Origin: Spirosoma arboris
GTDB lineage: Bacteria > Bacteroidota > Bacteroidia > Cytophagales > Spirosomataceae
DNA length: 64,000 bases
Reading direction: 5' to 3'
Assembly (NCBI RefSeq): GCF_009754945.1
Contig: NZ_WPIN01000003.1
Coordinates: 434,001 to 498,000, forward strand
The position numbers and the translations under genes were made by a program. Shown here piece by piece: positions 34,730-43,636 of this stretch. The notes beneath the pieces are model-generated. The model was not told the origin of the DNA and did not search any database. It saw nothing but the letters and a program-made list of their open reading frames with translations. Within the stretch, counting starts at the first letter, position 1; each line of letters opens with the position of its first letter.

Positions 34730-35045
34730 CGAACAGTAATTGGTTCTTGAGACAGTGTATAATTTCCTGACGAATATCTGGTAAATCTGCGAGAATGCAG
34801 CCGGAGTAGTCAATCAATCAAGTTATTACGCGCCTAGCCACACCTGGCGATTTAGAAGGGCTCTTTTCTTCAAATAGCGGTCCACTGCACGGCAAAAAAA
34901 CTTACAATCTCCAGAAAGTTATTTATTCTGTATTATATATAATTATTAATCTATAACCGTCAATTTTAATTAAAAGTCAAAATTATATATCGACTTAAAT
35001 GTAAATTGCATTAAAATTGCTTTTACAACCAAATTGACTAAGTTA
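34730..35045. other. 316-bp divergent intergenic region with a very AT-rich core
   Basis: The region lies between the divergent DUF4198-type and M20 genes. Positions about 34920-35010 are strongly AT-rich (runs of ATTATATATAATTATTAAT), quite unlike the rest of the window, and probably hold the promoters or a curved segment. No exact TAnnTTTG motif was found near either start. No small gene was recognised. Confidence 0.5.
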
Positions 35046-36407
35046 ATGAAAAAATCTCCATCCATTATCGCTGCGTTAGCCCTGAGCGGTGTGGTCGTTT
35101 ATTCGGCCTCGGCACAGGTCGGTACGTTAAACGCCCGTATGGACAAAGCGGCCGAAGGTCTCGAAAAAAAGGTGGTTACCTGGCGTCGGGATTTTCACCA
35201 GCATCCTGAACTGGGAAACCGGGAGTTCCAGACGGCGGCAAAAGTCGCATCTCACTTACAGGCGCTTGGTATGGAGGTCAAAACGGGCGTGGGTAAAACG
35301 GGCGTTGTCGCTCTGCTTAAAGGCGGGAAACCCGGCCCTGTCGTCGCCTTACGGGCCGATATGGATGGCCTTCCCGTAACCGAACGAGGAGAACTAGCCT
35401 TCAAATCGGAAGTCCGAACTGAATACAATGGTCAGCAAACGGGTACCATGCATGCCTGCGGACACGATACGCACGTAGCCATCCTGATGGGCGTGGCCGA
35501 AGTGATGGCATCGGTTAAAAATGACCTGCGGGGGACGGTGAAGTTCATTTTCCAACCTGCCGAAGAAGGTGCGCCAGCAGGCGAAGAAGGCGGTGCGAAA
35601 CTGATGATTAAGGAAGGCGTTCTGGAAAATCCGAAGGTAGACGCCATTTTCGGTCTACATATTAACTCCCAAACTGAAGTTGGCACGCTGAAATACCGGC
35701 CAGGTGCAACGATGGCCGCCGTAGATACCTATGCCATTAAAATTAAAGGCAAACAAACCCACGGGGCTGCTCCCTGGTCGGGTGTTGACCCAATTGTCAC
35801 ATCGGCACAGGTTGTGATGGGTTTACAAACGATTGTTAGCCGTAACGTTACCCTCACCGACAATGCGGCCGTGGTAACTGTAGGTGCCTTGCATAGCGGC
35901 ATTCGGCAGAACATCATTCCCGAAGAAGCGAGTATGATTGGTACCATTCGCACATTCAGCCCTGAAGCGCAGCAACTGGTTCACCGACGTATCAGCGAAA
36001 TCGCGACGAATATTGCTGAAAGCGCAGGTGCTAAAGCCGATGTAACCATTAATGTTGGCTGCCCTGTTACCTACAATGATCCTAAGTTAACGGATCAAAT
36101 GGTGCCGACACTCGAAGCTGTAGCGGGTAAAAACAATCTCAAAATTACACCAGCTTCGACGGGAGCGGAAGACTTCTCCTTTTATCAGGAAAAAGTACCG
36201 GGCTTCTTTTTCTTTCTGGGCGGCATGAAGAAGGGAACAAAGGTAGAGGATGCAGCTCCACACCACACGCCCGATTTTCACATTGACGAAGGTGGTTTTG
36301 TCCTGGGCATGAAATCACTCTGCCGCCTTACCACCGATTATATGGAATTCGCCAGTAAGGGTGTTGCCGTTAAAGAACTCACCGCAAGCGGTACGAGTGG
36401 TAAATAA
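35046..36407 (+). CDS. M20-family (M20D) metal-dependent amidohydrolase, secreted
   Basis: A 453-residue enzyme with a signal peptide cut near YSASAQ (residue 24). The start is the ATG at 35046; a TTG at 35034 would add four residues. Metal-site motifs of M20D amidohydrolases (hippurate/indole-acetyl-amino-acid hydrolase type): RRDFHQHPELG (48-58), HACGHDTH with Cys138 and His140, PAEEG with Glu173-Glu174, GLHIN, and the final HHTPDFHIDEGG. The dimerisation/lid domain lies at about 212-330. It should cleave N-acyl amino acids, with the exact substrate unknown. A perfect hairpin follows its stop. Confidence 0.88.
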   Translation: MKKSPSIIAALALSGVVVYSASAQVGTLNARMDKAAEGLEKKVVTWRRDFHQHPELGNREFQTAAKVASHLQALGMEVKTGVGKTGVVALLKGGKPGPVVALRADMDGLPVTERGELAFKSEVRTEYNGQQTGTMHACGHDTHVAILMGVAEVMASVKNDLRGTVKFIFQPAEEGAPAGEEGGAKLMIKEGVLENPKVDAIFGLHINSQTEVGTLKYRPGATMAAVDTYAIKIKGKQTHGAAPWSGVDPIVTSAQVVMGLQTIVSRNVTLTDNAAVVTVGALHSGIRQNIIPEEASMIGTIRTFSPEAQQLVHRRISEIATNIAESAGAKADVTINVGCPVTYNDPKLTDQMVPTLEAVAGKNNLKITPASTGAEDFSFYQEKVPGFFFFLGGMKKGTKVEDAAPHHTPDFHIDEGGFVLGMKSLCRLTTDYMEFASKGVAVKELTASGTSGK

Positions 36408-36422
36408 ATGTAAACAGACAAT

Positions 36423-36470
36423 GCCGTCGTATCCTTGGTCTGTGAGGACACAGACCAAGGATACGACGGC
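36423..36470. repeat. Perfect 22-bp inverted repeat
   Basis: The arms 36423-36444 and 36449-36470 pair without mismatch around the 4-base loop AGGA (ends GCCGTC and GACGGC). It lies between the convergent M20 and NIPSNAP genes and probably stops transcription from both sides. Confidence 0.82.
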
Positions 36471-36485
36471 CAAATAAATTAACTT

Positions 36486-37289
36486 CTATATCTGCGAGAA
36501 AGCAGTCGGAATCAGGAACATGCGCGTGATATTCGAAACGATTCGGGCATCGGTAAATTCGGGTACAGAGCTAATCTTTTTCCACTCCGGATCACTACTA
36601 AATGCTTTCCAGTTCTGATCATGTTCTTCCATGTTGTCGAAGGTCAGCATGTAAGTCAGATTGGGGCGCATGGGACCAATAAGTGTTTCGCCGAAAAACA
36701 CAGGTGTCAACCCTACCCGTTTGAAAATGGCAATTTCTCCGCCCTGATTAAACATCTCAATCTTCTTTTTCCCGGCCAGTTCATTATGGCTTTCGTAGCG
36801 TCGAAGCTCAAAGATGCGTGGCTTTTTCTCAGGTGCTTCCAGCTTAGGCATGAGCGCAAACGCCTTCAGTAACGAACTGTCAATACGTTCATAAGACGGT
36901 GCCGTCGCTTCGGCGGTTAAATAATCGGCTCCAGCTTGCTGATAAGCCGCATCACTGGCCAATTTATCGGATGTATTAAAATAATCGTCGAGCGAGTTAA
37001 ACGGTATTACGGCAACCAGTTTTGTAAATCCCTGTGGGAGGTATTCGGTGAATACACCAATGTTTTTACTCCCTAACCGATTAAGAGCCGGAATGAGCGC
37101 ATTTTGAAAATAAGTCTCAACTGCTTTCCGCTGCCGGGCATTTTTCAAGCTATAAATCCGCAATTCATAAAACTCAGGATTTGCATTTTGCTGAGTATCT
37201 GAAGCGGCTGTAGCCTCACTCAAGGGGTCGATAAAACTAGTAACAGTACTTGTAAGAAGGGATACTTTTACGAAGGTACGTCTTTCCAT
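36486..37289 (-). CDS. NIPSNAP-family protein with Tat-type signal
   Basis: A 267-residue exported protein. MERRTFVKVSLLTSTVTSF is a twin-arginine-type signal. Two NIPSNAP (ferredoxin-like, dimeric alpha/beta-barrel) domains follow: YELRIYSLKNARQRKAVETY at about 41-60, and IFELRRYESHNELAGKKKIE with MLTFDNMEEHDQNWKAF in the C-terminal half. The biochemical role of NIPSNAP proteins in bacteria is unknown; in Bacteroidota they are often exported and found near sugar genes. It stands between the M20 gene (convergent) and an ECF sigma factor gene, 254 bp away on the same strand. Confidence 0.85.
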   Translation of the reverse strand: MERRTFVKVSLLTSTVTSFIDPLSEATAASDTQQNANPEFYELRIYSLKNARQRKAVETYFQNALIPALNRLGSKNIGVFTEYLPQGFTKLVAVIPFNSLDDYFNTSDKLASDAAYQQAGADYLTAEATAPSYERIDSSLLKAFALMPKLEAPEKKPRIFELRRYESHNELAGKKKIEMFNQGGEIAIFKRVGLTPVFFGETLIGPMRPNLTYMLTFDNMEEHDQNWKAFSSDPEWKKISSVPEFTDARIVSNITRMFLIPTAFSQI

Positions 37290-37543
37290 CAGGAGTATTT
37301 TTTGGTAGTTATACTAAAAAATGCCTTGGCATTACTCTGCAAAGGAACAAAGGCGTTCGTTCTATCTTCCTTCTTCGGACAAATTCGGGTTGTTTTTAGC
37401 CGTATACGTAACCTCGATTGTCACGCCCCCTTATATAGCTATTCCACAAACTTACGACCTACAGTATACGTTTATAAAAATAGATATACCATAACTTTAA
37501 TTTTACGACAGATTAAGTATTTACATAATTAGGTACAGAGGCA

Positions 37544-38107
37544 CTATGCTCCATATTGGGCATGATAATGCTGAATATCCTGATCGAAAAACTGTTTGAG
37601 TTGTTGCAGCGCTGCTCTCATACGGGTTTTAACGGTACCCAGCGGTAATTTTAATATATCGGCAGCCTCCTGACTGGTGTAATCTCGATAATACATCAGT
37701 TCGACAACAGTCTGATACTTAGGCGCTAATTGGCTCAATAGTGACTGATGAAGCATGCCTTCGGCAAACCTTGGGCTCGTTGAGTCAACTTCATGCGCAT
37801 AGATATACGTAGCAGCCGTTGCCCGAACTTTCCGAGCCCTTAGCTCATCCATAGCCAGATTCCGGGTAATGGTCAATAACCAGGTGAACAAGCGACCTTG
37901 CTTAGGGTTGTAGTTCTGACTATTTGACCAGATTTTAATAAAAGCATCCTGCAGTAAATCTTCGGCCCTATCGGGATCTTTGACCAGCCGGAGAAGCACA
38001 CCGTAGAGGGCTGGCGAATAGGAGTCATAGAGCAGGGAAAAATCGGCAGACCGGTGGTTCTGAAGCGCACACACCAGTAGTTCTTCAGTAGGATAAGTAG
38101 CGTTCAT
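37544..38107 (-). CDS. ECF-type RNA polymerase sigma factor
   Basis: A 187-residue sigma-70-family factor with only regions 2 and 4. Region 2: LYDSYSPALYGVLLRLVKDP, DRAEDLLQDAFIKIW, and FTWLLTITRNLAMDELR. Region 4: TVVELMYYRDYTSQEAADIL and LPLGTVKTRMRAALQQLKQF. Most Bacteroidota ECF genes sit next to an anti-sigma factor; here the gene downstream on the same strand is a NIPSNAP protein and the one upstream is a sensor kinase, so it is an orphan in this window. It may be regulated at the level of synthesis or by an unlinked anti-sigma factor. The 274 bp upstream show no clear -7 motif. Confidence 0.9.
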   Translation of the reverse strand: MNATYPTEELLVCALQNHRSADFSLLYDSYSPALYGVLLRLVKDPDRAEDLLQDAFIKIWSNSQNYNPKQGRLFTWLLTITRNLAMDELRARKVRATAATYIYAHEVDSTSPRFAEGMLHQSLLSQLAPKYQTVVELMYYRDYTSQEAADILKLPLGTVKTRMRAALQQLKQFFDQDIQHYHAQYGA

Positions 38108-38381
38108 GTAGGCAGACAGGTAGAGTAGGAATAAACTTGGAATTTATAAGCTCTCAAGTACGTATGTGCATAGAGCTTATTACTTGAGAGGGTCATAAAA
38201 CCGTGCCAGTATACGGCAAAGCAGTCGAAAGGGGATAACCCTGCTGATAAGGTGGATTTAGTCGTCAGCCCGGCAAAAAACTCAGTACTAACTGTGGTCA
38301 TAATTCCCCGCAAATGGGATTTTACGGGGAATATCAACCAAGCTAACCAAATGGATAGTAGTAATCCAATGTCGAGCCTTT

Positions 38382-41276
38382 CTACAGAGGCAGATACACG
38401 CTAAAGGTTGCTCCCGATCCTGGTTTGCTCGTTGCGGTAATCGCTCCACCATGATTGACAACTACCTTTTCACAGATCGCCAGACCAACCCCTGTTCCGG
38501 CAAACTCGTTCTTACCATGGAGTCGCTGAAAAACCTGAAAAATGCGATCTCTATATTTCTCGTCAAACCCAATTCCATTATCAGCCACGTCAATCCGTAG
38601 ATAAGCCATAGTCTGGCGGGCAGGTTTTACAGAAACAGGCAAGTCCTCAGCTCGTAAGGCAGTGGCTCGTACAGTAATATGAGGTACAGTCGACTCACCT
38701 GACTGGCTTTTACGACTAAACTTAATCGCATTAGACAGCAGGTTCAGAAAGAGTTGACCTAATTGGGAGGCATCACCCTGCACAGTGGGTAAAGCATCTA
38801 CCTCAATATGAGCGTTTGTCTCACCAATAGCTACCGATAAATTATCCAGTGCCTCATCAACGACCTGACTAAGTGATACAGAAGCAGTTACCACCTGGCG
38901 GGTTGAAATGCGCGAGAAGGACAGCAGATCTTTTATCAGGAGCGACATCCGACTAGCCGCCGACTGCATCCGCTCCAGATAAACCAGTCCCTCACCAAAA
39001 GACGTCTCATAGCGATTCCTGAGTAAATCGCCAAACTGCTGAATCTTACGTAGCGGCTCCTGCAAATCATGGGAAGCAATGTAGGCAAACTGCTGTAAAT
39101 TCTGATTGGAGCGGGTTAGGTGTAGATTGGCTTCTTCAAGCCCCTTATTCGCTTTCACGATTTCTTCACTGGCTGCCGTAAGCTCTTCATTGATGGCCGC
39201 CAGTTCTTCATTAGTAGCCGCCAGTTCTTCGGTGCGTTCCTGCACACGATGTTCCAGGGCTAGTTGAATACTTCGCTGTTCGGTAACATCCTGCGCTGTA
39301 CCGCTAATGGTATAAGCTTTGCCCTCTTCGTCGAAAAAGGCTTTCCCTTGTGCATGGATAATCCGTTCTCGTCCGGCCTGAGTGGCATCCAGAGTATATT
39401 CCACATCGTAAATACCGTTGGTGCCAGGTGTCATGGCATGGGTCATGGAGGCCTTAACCAATGGTCGATCTTCTTCCCTGATCGGGCGATAGGCCCGCTC
39501 AATTGTAATGATCTCATCTGGCCCGATACCGCACCATGCTCTCAATCGTTCAGAATAGTCCAGAATGCCCGTAGTCAGGTCAATTTGCCAGGTACCCAGT
39601 TCGGCCAGTTCGACGGCGCCCCGTAGCGATGCCTCGGCCCGCTCAACTTTCTGTCTGGCCAGCACCTGCTCAGTGACAACGGTAGCCAGAACCATTACGC
39701 CCGTAACTATACCTTCTACATTTCGGATCGGTGTATAAATAAAGTCATAATAAACGTCTTCCAGTTTTCCATTGATCATGAGCCTGGCGGGGGCTGCATA
39801 GGCGGAATAAAGTTCTCCGGTGCTATAAACCTGGCTAAGCAGCGCAAGAAAAGGCTGGCCTTCCAATTCTGGCAATGCCTGCCGAATAGGTTTGCCAAGA
39901 ATAGTCGCATCCTTCCCCCAGGAAGCCAGTACGGCTTCATTGGCGGTTTCGACAATCATATCTTTTCCACTTAGCAAGGCGATGGCAACGGGTGCCTGCT
40001 CAACAATAGTGCGAAAGCGGACCTCACTCTCTTCCAGTTTTCGGCTAGCGATTACTTTATCGGTAACATTAGTAGCGGTAACAAGAATGCTGGCAACCAG
40101 GCCGTCTGTACCCAAAAGCGGTTTATAGTCGAAGTCGACATAAACGTCTTTTAATACGCCATCTATTTTATGCGTGACCAGCGCATTCGAAGCCGAGTAG
40201 GCTTTTGCAGTCGTAAAAACATCGTCTAATATGTGTAAAAATGGCTGGCCTTCTAATTCTGGTACGGCCATCGCCAACGGCTTTCCAATTACCTCGCGAC
40301 CCTTTCCCCAAATAGCCAGAATAGACTGATTGGCCACTTCAATGCGTAACTCCCGCCCGGTAAGCAGGCAGGTGGCTACTGGCGCTTCTTCGACCAGACT
40401 TCGGAACCGATATTCACTTTTTTCAATCGTTTGTCGGGCTAGTACCTGCTCGGTAACCTCATAAGCAAAAACGAGAATACCATCCGTTTTCCCCTGACTA
40501 TCAATGGTTGGCTGGTAAATAAAATCAACATAAGCAACTCGCGACTGCCCCGAAACGTTGAGCAGAGTAAGCTGAACGTTTTTGCCCGCAAAGGGCCTCT
40601 GGGTAGTATAAACAGTATCCAGCAGCTCATAAAATCCTTGCCCTTCCAGCTCTGGTAATGCCTGCCGGATAGGCTGTCCCAGCGGATTCCTCCCCCCGAT
40701 CAGCTGTTGATACTCGGGATTGGCCAACTCATACACATGATCTGGCCCTCGCAGGATACAGAACGAAGCAGGAGCCTGCATAAAAAAGTTGTACAGACTC
40801 TGATCAGCTTGCTGCCTGATCTGGCTATTCAGTAGCTCATTTTGAGCTAACAACGCTTGTAATGCCTGATTGCCATCGGTGGGCTCATCGGGCTTGACAG
40901 CCATATCAGGCGATGAGTCGATGGCTTTTACTTTCGCTTCTACAATCTGGAGCAAGTCAACTACCTGATCGGCACGTTGTTCCATCTCCGAAAGGCCCAG
41001 ACGGGCTTCAGTTACGTTTCCCTGCTGATAGAGATTAACCAGTTCTCGTGCAAGCCGGTGAAGTTGGCCATGGACTTCTTCCAGTTTATAAACTTCGGGA
41101 ATGGATTCGTAGTGAATCAGGGCATGCGTATAGAGCCACTTGCCTACTGCACAGGCATATTGAGACAAGACGCGCGTATCGGAGGCATCCCCTTCTCCGT
41201 ATAGTATTGCCCGGAGCCGACTTTTAAACAGGAGATGATTGGCTTTAGCCTGCTGGAAATCTAGGGTAGGTAACAA
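38382..41276 (-). CDS. CZB-PAS multidomain sensor histidine kinase (cytoplasmic)
   Basis: A 964-residue soluble kinase with a TTG start at 41276-41274; no ATG fits, and the first domain begins by residue 5. Residues about 5-115 read as a CZB zinc-binding domain: NHLLFKSRL (His14), CAVGKWLYTHALIH (Cys42), and VHGQLHRLA (His69, His73), the 3-His/1-Cys set that senses zinc or oxidants. Four PAS/PAC units follow (about 160-700), three of them alike (ALPELEGQPFL repeats). Then a coiled coil (EELAATNEELAAINEELT), a HisKA domain with His736 in ASHDLQEPLRKI, and an HATPase_c domain (NLLSNAIKFS, DNGIGFD, GTGVGLAI). No response regulator is adjacent. It should signal in the cytoplasm. Confidence 0.88.
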   Translation of the reverse strand: MLPTLDFQQAKANHLLFKSRLRAILYGEGDASDTRVLSQYACAVGKWLYTHALIHYESIPEVYKLEEVHGQLHRLARELVNLYQQGNVTEARLGLSEMEQRADQVVDLLQIVEAKVKAIDSSPDMAVKPDEPTDGNQALQALLAQNELLNSQIRQQADQSLYNFFMQAPASFCILRGPDHVYELANPEYQQLIGGRNPLGQPIRQALPELEGQGFYELLDTVYTTQRPFAGKNVQLTLLNVSGQSRVAYVDFIYQPTIDSQGKTDGILVFAYEVTEQVLARQTIEKSEYRFRSLVEEAPVATCLLTGRELRIEVANQSILAIWGKGREVIGKPLAMAVPELEGQPFLHILDDVFTTAKAYSASNALVTHKIDGVLKDVYVDFDYKPLLGTDGLVASILVTATNVTDKVIASRKLEESEVRFRTIVEQAPVAIALLSGKDMIVETANEAVLASWGKDATILGKPIRQALPELEGQPFLALLSQVYSTGELYSAYAAPARLMINGKLEDVYYDFIYTPIRNVEGIVTGVMVLATVVTEQVLARQKVERAEASLRGAVELAELGTWQIDLTTGILDYSERLRAWCGIGPDEIITIERAYRPIREEDRPLVKASMTHAMTPGTNGIYDVEYTLDATQAGRERIIHAQGKAFFDEEGKAYTISGTAQDVTEQRSIQLALEHRVQERTEELAATNEELAAINEELTAASEEIVKANKGLEEANLHLTRSNQNLQQFAYIASHDLQEPLRKIQQFGDLLRNRYETSFGEGLVYLERMQSAASRMSLLIKDLLSFSRISTRQVVTASVSLSQVVDEALDNLSVAIGETNAHIEVDALPTVQGDASQLGQLFLNLLSNAIKFSRKSQSGESTVPHITVRATALRAEDLPVSVKPARQTMAYLRIDVADNGIGFDEKYRDRIFQVFQRLHGKNEFAGTGVGLAICEKVVVNHGGAITATSKPGSGATFSVYLPL

Positions 41277-41598
41277 GGTATCAACGTGACGTAATTACGG
41301 TTGGGTGACCAACGCTAACGATATGGTAGCAAAAGGCATACACCCAAACAGTGTATAAACTGAGGAATTGTTTTAAAAACATTAATTTCAGGCTAACTGT
41401 TTGAATCTACTTTTAGTCTTCCAGAGAAATCCCCATTTTTGGGTACTAAATACCTCATACAGGGTTATCTGATGAATGAACTGTCAGCAAGAATAGTGCT
41501 TTTCCTGCGTTTAAACTGCTTTTCGTTCTTTTTTTCATGGCTGGCATGATTTTGTATAAACCAGCCAGTAATCACATTCACCACTAGTTTAATTAGCT
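41277..41598. other. 322-bp divergent intergenic region (kinase / YtxH)
   Basis: It holds the promoters of the CZB-PAS kinase (minus) and the YtxH-type gene (plus). The 10-base word TTCAGGCTAA lies at 41387-41396 and occurs twice more at 41906-41939. No open frame in it looks like a gene. No exact TAnnTTTG was seen. Confidence 0.5.
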
Positions 41599-41808
41599 AT
41601 GAAAAATTACTTGAAAGGCATCCTGACTGGTGTCGCTGCTGGATTACTTATTGGCTATCTGACGGCTCCTAACTCAGGGAAGAAAACCCGTAAAAAGATT
41701 GTTAAAGCCCTCGATAAGCAAGCCAGAGAATTGACCGATGGCATTAGTGAGCAGTGGGACAAGACAATCGCAATGGCCGAGGACGTCGTTTCCAGTGTAA
41801 AAGGATAA
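41599..41808 (+). CDS. YtxH-domain small membrane protein
   Basis: A 69-residue protein, close to the full YtxH domain: a single N-terminal membrane segment with small residues (GILTGVAAGLLIGYLTAP), then a basic patch SGKKTRKKI and an amphipathic helix to the end. YtxH proteins are general-stress and envelope-associated in other bacteria; the mechanism is unknown. A strong intrinsic terminator lies 46 bp after its stop, so it is a single-gene transcript. The divergent gene is the CZB-PAS kinase. Confidence 0.85.
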   Translation: MKNYLKGILTGVAAGLLIGYLTAPNSGKKTRKKIVKALDKQARELTDGISEQWDKTIAMAEDVVSSVKG

Positions 41809-41854
41809 GTCCACACGGGTAGCGATAAGCAGCCTGTATTGTGCTTCATGAAAT

Positions 41855-41890
41855 AAGGCCTTGATCGTTGATCAAGGCCTTGTTTTTTTT
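41855..41890 (+). terminator. Intrinsic terminator of the YtxH gene
   Basis: An 11-bp perfect stem (AAGGCCTTGAT with ATCAAGGCCTT, 5-base loop) is followed by G and eight T residues. It is the clearest rho-independent terminator in the window. Confidence 0.9.
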
Positions 41891-41905
41891 GGAAATTCCC
41901 AGCGA

Positions 41906-41939
41906 TTCAGGCTAAATCCAGTAGCAAATTTCAGGCTAA
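41906..41939. repeat. Direct repeat TTCAGGCTAA, two copies (third copy at 41387-41396)
   Basis: TTCAGGCTAA occurs at 41906-41915 and 41930-41939, start to start 24 bp, upstream of the DoxX-like gene, and a third time in the kinase/YtxH gap. This could be a regulator site shared by the neighbours or a coincidence. Confidence 0.45.
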
Positions 41940-42015
41940 AAATGGGTAGAAAAGAATGTCGCAATTCACCCCAAAATTGCCGTTTATAGCCCCTATCGAA
42001 GTCGTTTTAGAGAGG

Positions 42016-42023
42016 TAAATTTG
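42016..42023 (+). promoter_or_regulatory. -7 type promoter motif (TAAATTTG) for the DoxX-like gene
   Basis: TAAATTTG fits TAnnTTTG exactly. It rules out the in-frame TTG at 42021 as a start, and leaves ATG 42054 or 42093. The two TTCAGGCTAA repeats lie upstream. Confidence 0.55.
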
Positions 42024-42053
42024 TATTGTCAGTCAGCCAAACAACAACTACAC

Positions 42054-42521
42054 ATGACACAGACCGATTCTAAAAACTTAACTCCTGCAGCCATGAAAAA
42101 GACAAAAATCACGTACTGGATATTAACGGGTTTATTCGCATTTGTTATGACGGGTTCAGCTATTCCCAATATCATGGTCAATCCAATATCTGTACAGGGG
42201 TTTAAAGAGATGGGGTATCCAATCTACATCATCCCCTTTCTGGGCTGGGCCAAGCTATTGGGTGCGGTGGCTATACTGGTACCGGGCTTTCCGCGCCTTA
42301 AAGAGTGGGCCTATGCCGGTCTTATTTTCGACCTGCTGGGTGCTACGTATTCCGTCGCGAATAGCGGTAAAGCTTTCGGCCAGTGGGCGCCTATCTTTAT
42401 CTTTGTGGCGCTGGGGTTTGGCTCGTATATTTTCTATCACAAGAAGCTAAAAGAAACTGCTGCTATTACTGAAGCGAATCAATCAGACTTTCGAATAAAG
42501 GGAAGCATTCAATCTGTTTAG
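42054..42521 (+). CDS. DoxX-like membrane protein
   Basis: A 155-residue membrane protein with four hydrophobic segments, of the DoxX-like (DUF1304/DoxX_2-like) group. Landmarks are ITYWILTGLFAFVMTGSAIP, LGYPIYI-like text MGYPIYIIPFLGWAKLLGA, and a last pair of helices. I start at the ATG at 42054; an ATG at 42093 (MKKTKITYW) is a fully plausible shorter start. The -7 motif at 42016 excludes anything earlier. DoxX-like proteins lack a settled function; the gene lies with AraC-type and short-chain dehydrogenase genes but is separated from them by a hairpin. Confidence 0.78.
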   Translation: MTQTDSKNLTPAAMKKTKITYWILTGLFAFVMTGSAIPNIMVNPISVQGFKEMGYPIYIIPFLGWAKLLGAVAILVPGFPRLKEWAYAGLIFDLLGATYSVANSGKAFGQWAPIFIFVALGFGSYIFYHKKLKETAAITEANQSDFRIKGSIQSV

Positions 42522-42545
42522 AAGATCACATCAGCGAACGAATAC

Positions 42546-42592
42546 ATCAATGGCCTTGAACGCAGGTAGCTCCTATGTTCAAGGCCATTGAT
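42546..42592. terminator. Perfect 16-bp hairpin
   Basis: ATCAATGGCCTTGAAC pairs with GTTCAAGGCCATTGAT around a 15-base loop, 24 bp after the DoxX-like stop. A CTTTAAAA stretch follows. It probably ends that transcript. Confidence 0.72.
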
Positions 42593-42651
42593 CTTTAAAA
42601 GCCTTTATAGATCTGCGGTAATAAATGATTTGAATTTTATAATTTTACCGC

Positions 42652-43554
42652 ATGGAAAAAGCGGAGACACTCGAAGAGTTTTATAAGAAGAAGTTTAACT
42701 GGTTACCCGAAAATCTGCAACAGGATATTGGCCACTTCAATGTATTTCGTCTGGAAGATTGCCTGGGATTGGGAGCCCCTGGCGTGCAGTACAGTCGCCG
42801 GGACTTTTATAAAATCAGTCTGATCCGGGGAGAAAACGTGTACCACTATGCCGATAAAAGTATTCAGATCAACGGCACGACGCTCATGTTTTTCAACCCG
42901 AACGTGCCCTATACCTGGGAGTCTTTATCAGACGACAAGACTGGCTTCTTCTGCATATTCACCGAAGCGTTTTTTACCGAAAAAATCAGGGGAAGTCTGA
43001 GTGAATTACCCATGTTCATGGCGGGGAGCAAACCAGCTTACATTCTAAACTCTACTCAGGATGAGCATATTAGCGCCTTATTCTTAAAAATGATTGATGA
43101 GATAAACTCTGATTATCAATATAAATATGATTTACTGCGCAATTATGTAATGGAGGTAATTCATTACGCCTTAAAGAGCCAGCCTTCCGAAACGTTATAT
43201 CAGCATCAGGATGCCAAATCCCGAATCACCGCCGTTTTTGCTGAATTACTCGAACGGCAGTTTCCCATTGAATCGCCTTCACAACGGTTCAAGCTACGTT
43301 CCGCCAGTGATTTTGCCCAGCAGTTATCCGTACACGTCAACCATCTGAATCGGTCCATTCGGGAAACGACAGGCAAAACAACCACCGACTATATTGCCGA
43401 ACGAGTGGCCAGCGAAGCCAAAGCTTTATTGAAGCATACAGACTGGAATATATCCGAAATCAGTTACAGCCTTGGGTTCGACGAACCGGCTCATTTCAAC
43501 TACTTTTTCAAGAAACAAACCCAGCTAACGCCATCTGCTTTCCGAAATGTTTGA
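42652..43554 (+). CDS. AraC-family transcriptional regulator
   Basis: A 300-residue regulator with an N-terminal cupin-like half (INGTTLMFFNPNVPYTWESL) and a C-terminal AraC DNA-binding domain at about 210-300 (SDFAQQLSVHVNHLNRSI, then EISYSLGFDEPAHFNYFF and LTPSAFRNV). It is similar in build to the AraC-type protein at 14366 and, like that one, lies just upstream of enzyme genes on its own strand. The two short-chain dehydrogenase genes that follow are the likely targets. The effector is unknown. Confidence 0.9.
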   Translation: MEKAETLEEFYKKKFNWLPENLQQDIGHFNVFRLEDCLGLGAPGVQYSRRDFYKISLIRGENVYHYADKSIQINGTTLMFFNPNVPYTWESLSDDKTGFFCIFTEAFFTEKIRGSLSELPMFMAGSKPAYILNSTQDEHISALFLKMIDEINSDYQYKYDLLRNYVMEVIHYALKSQPSETLYQHQDAKSRITAVFAELLERQFPIESPSQRFKLRSASDFAQQLSVHVNHLNRSIRETTGKTTTDYIAERVASEAKALLKHTDWNISEISYSLGFDEPAHFNYFFKKQTQLTPSAFRNV

Positions 43555-43606
43555 ATTTGGTAAGTATTGGTTTGGATGTCGCAATGCTCTGCCCAGTTAG
43601 CTCCCC

Positions 43607-43614
43607 TACTTTTG
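43607..43614 (+). promoter_or_regulatory. -7 type promoter motif (TACTTTTG) for the dehydrogenase pair
   Basis: TACTTTTG fits TAnnTTTG and lies 22 bases before the ATG at 43637, so the two dehydrogenase genes seem to have their own promoter apart from the AraC-type gene. No well-placed TTTG at -33 was seen. Confidence 0.5.
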
Positions 43615-43636
43615 CTCCCGTTAAACGAGCAAAATT

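Noticed and set aside
34920..35010. AT-rich stretch as a replication origin
   Set aside because: No DnaA-box cluster and no dnaA, gidA or similar marker genes nearby; promoter DNA is the simpler reading.
36423..36470. Perfect hairpin as a possible small RNA or riboswitch
   Set aside because: It is a plain stem between two convergent stops with no conserved aptamer features.
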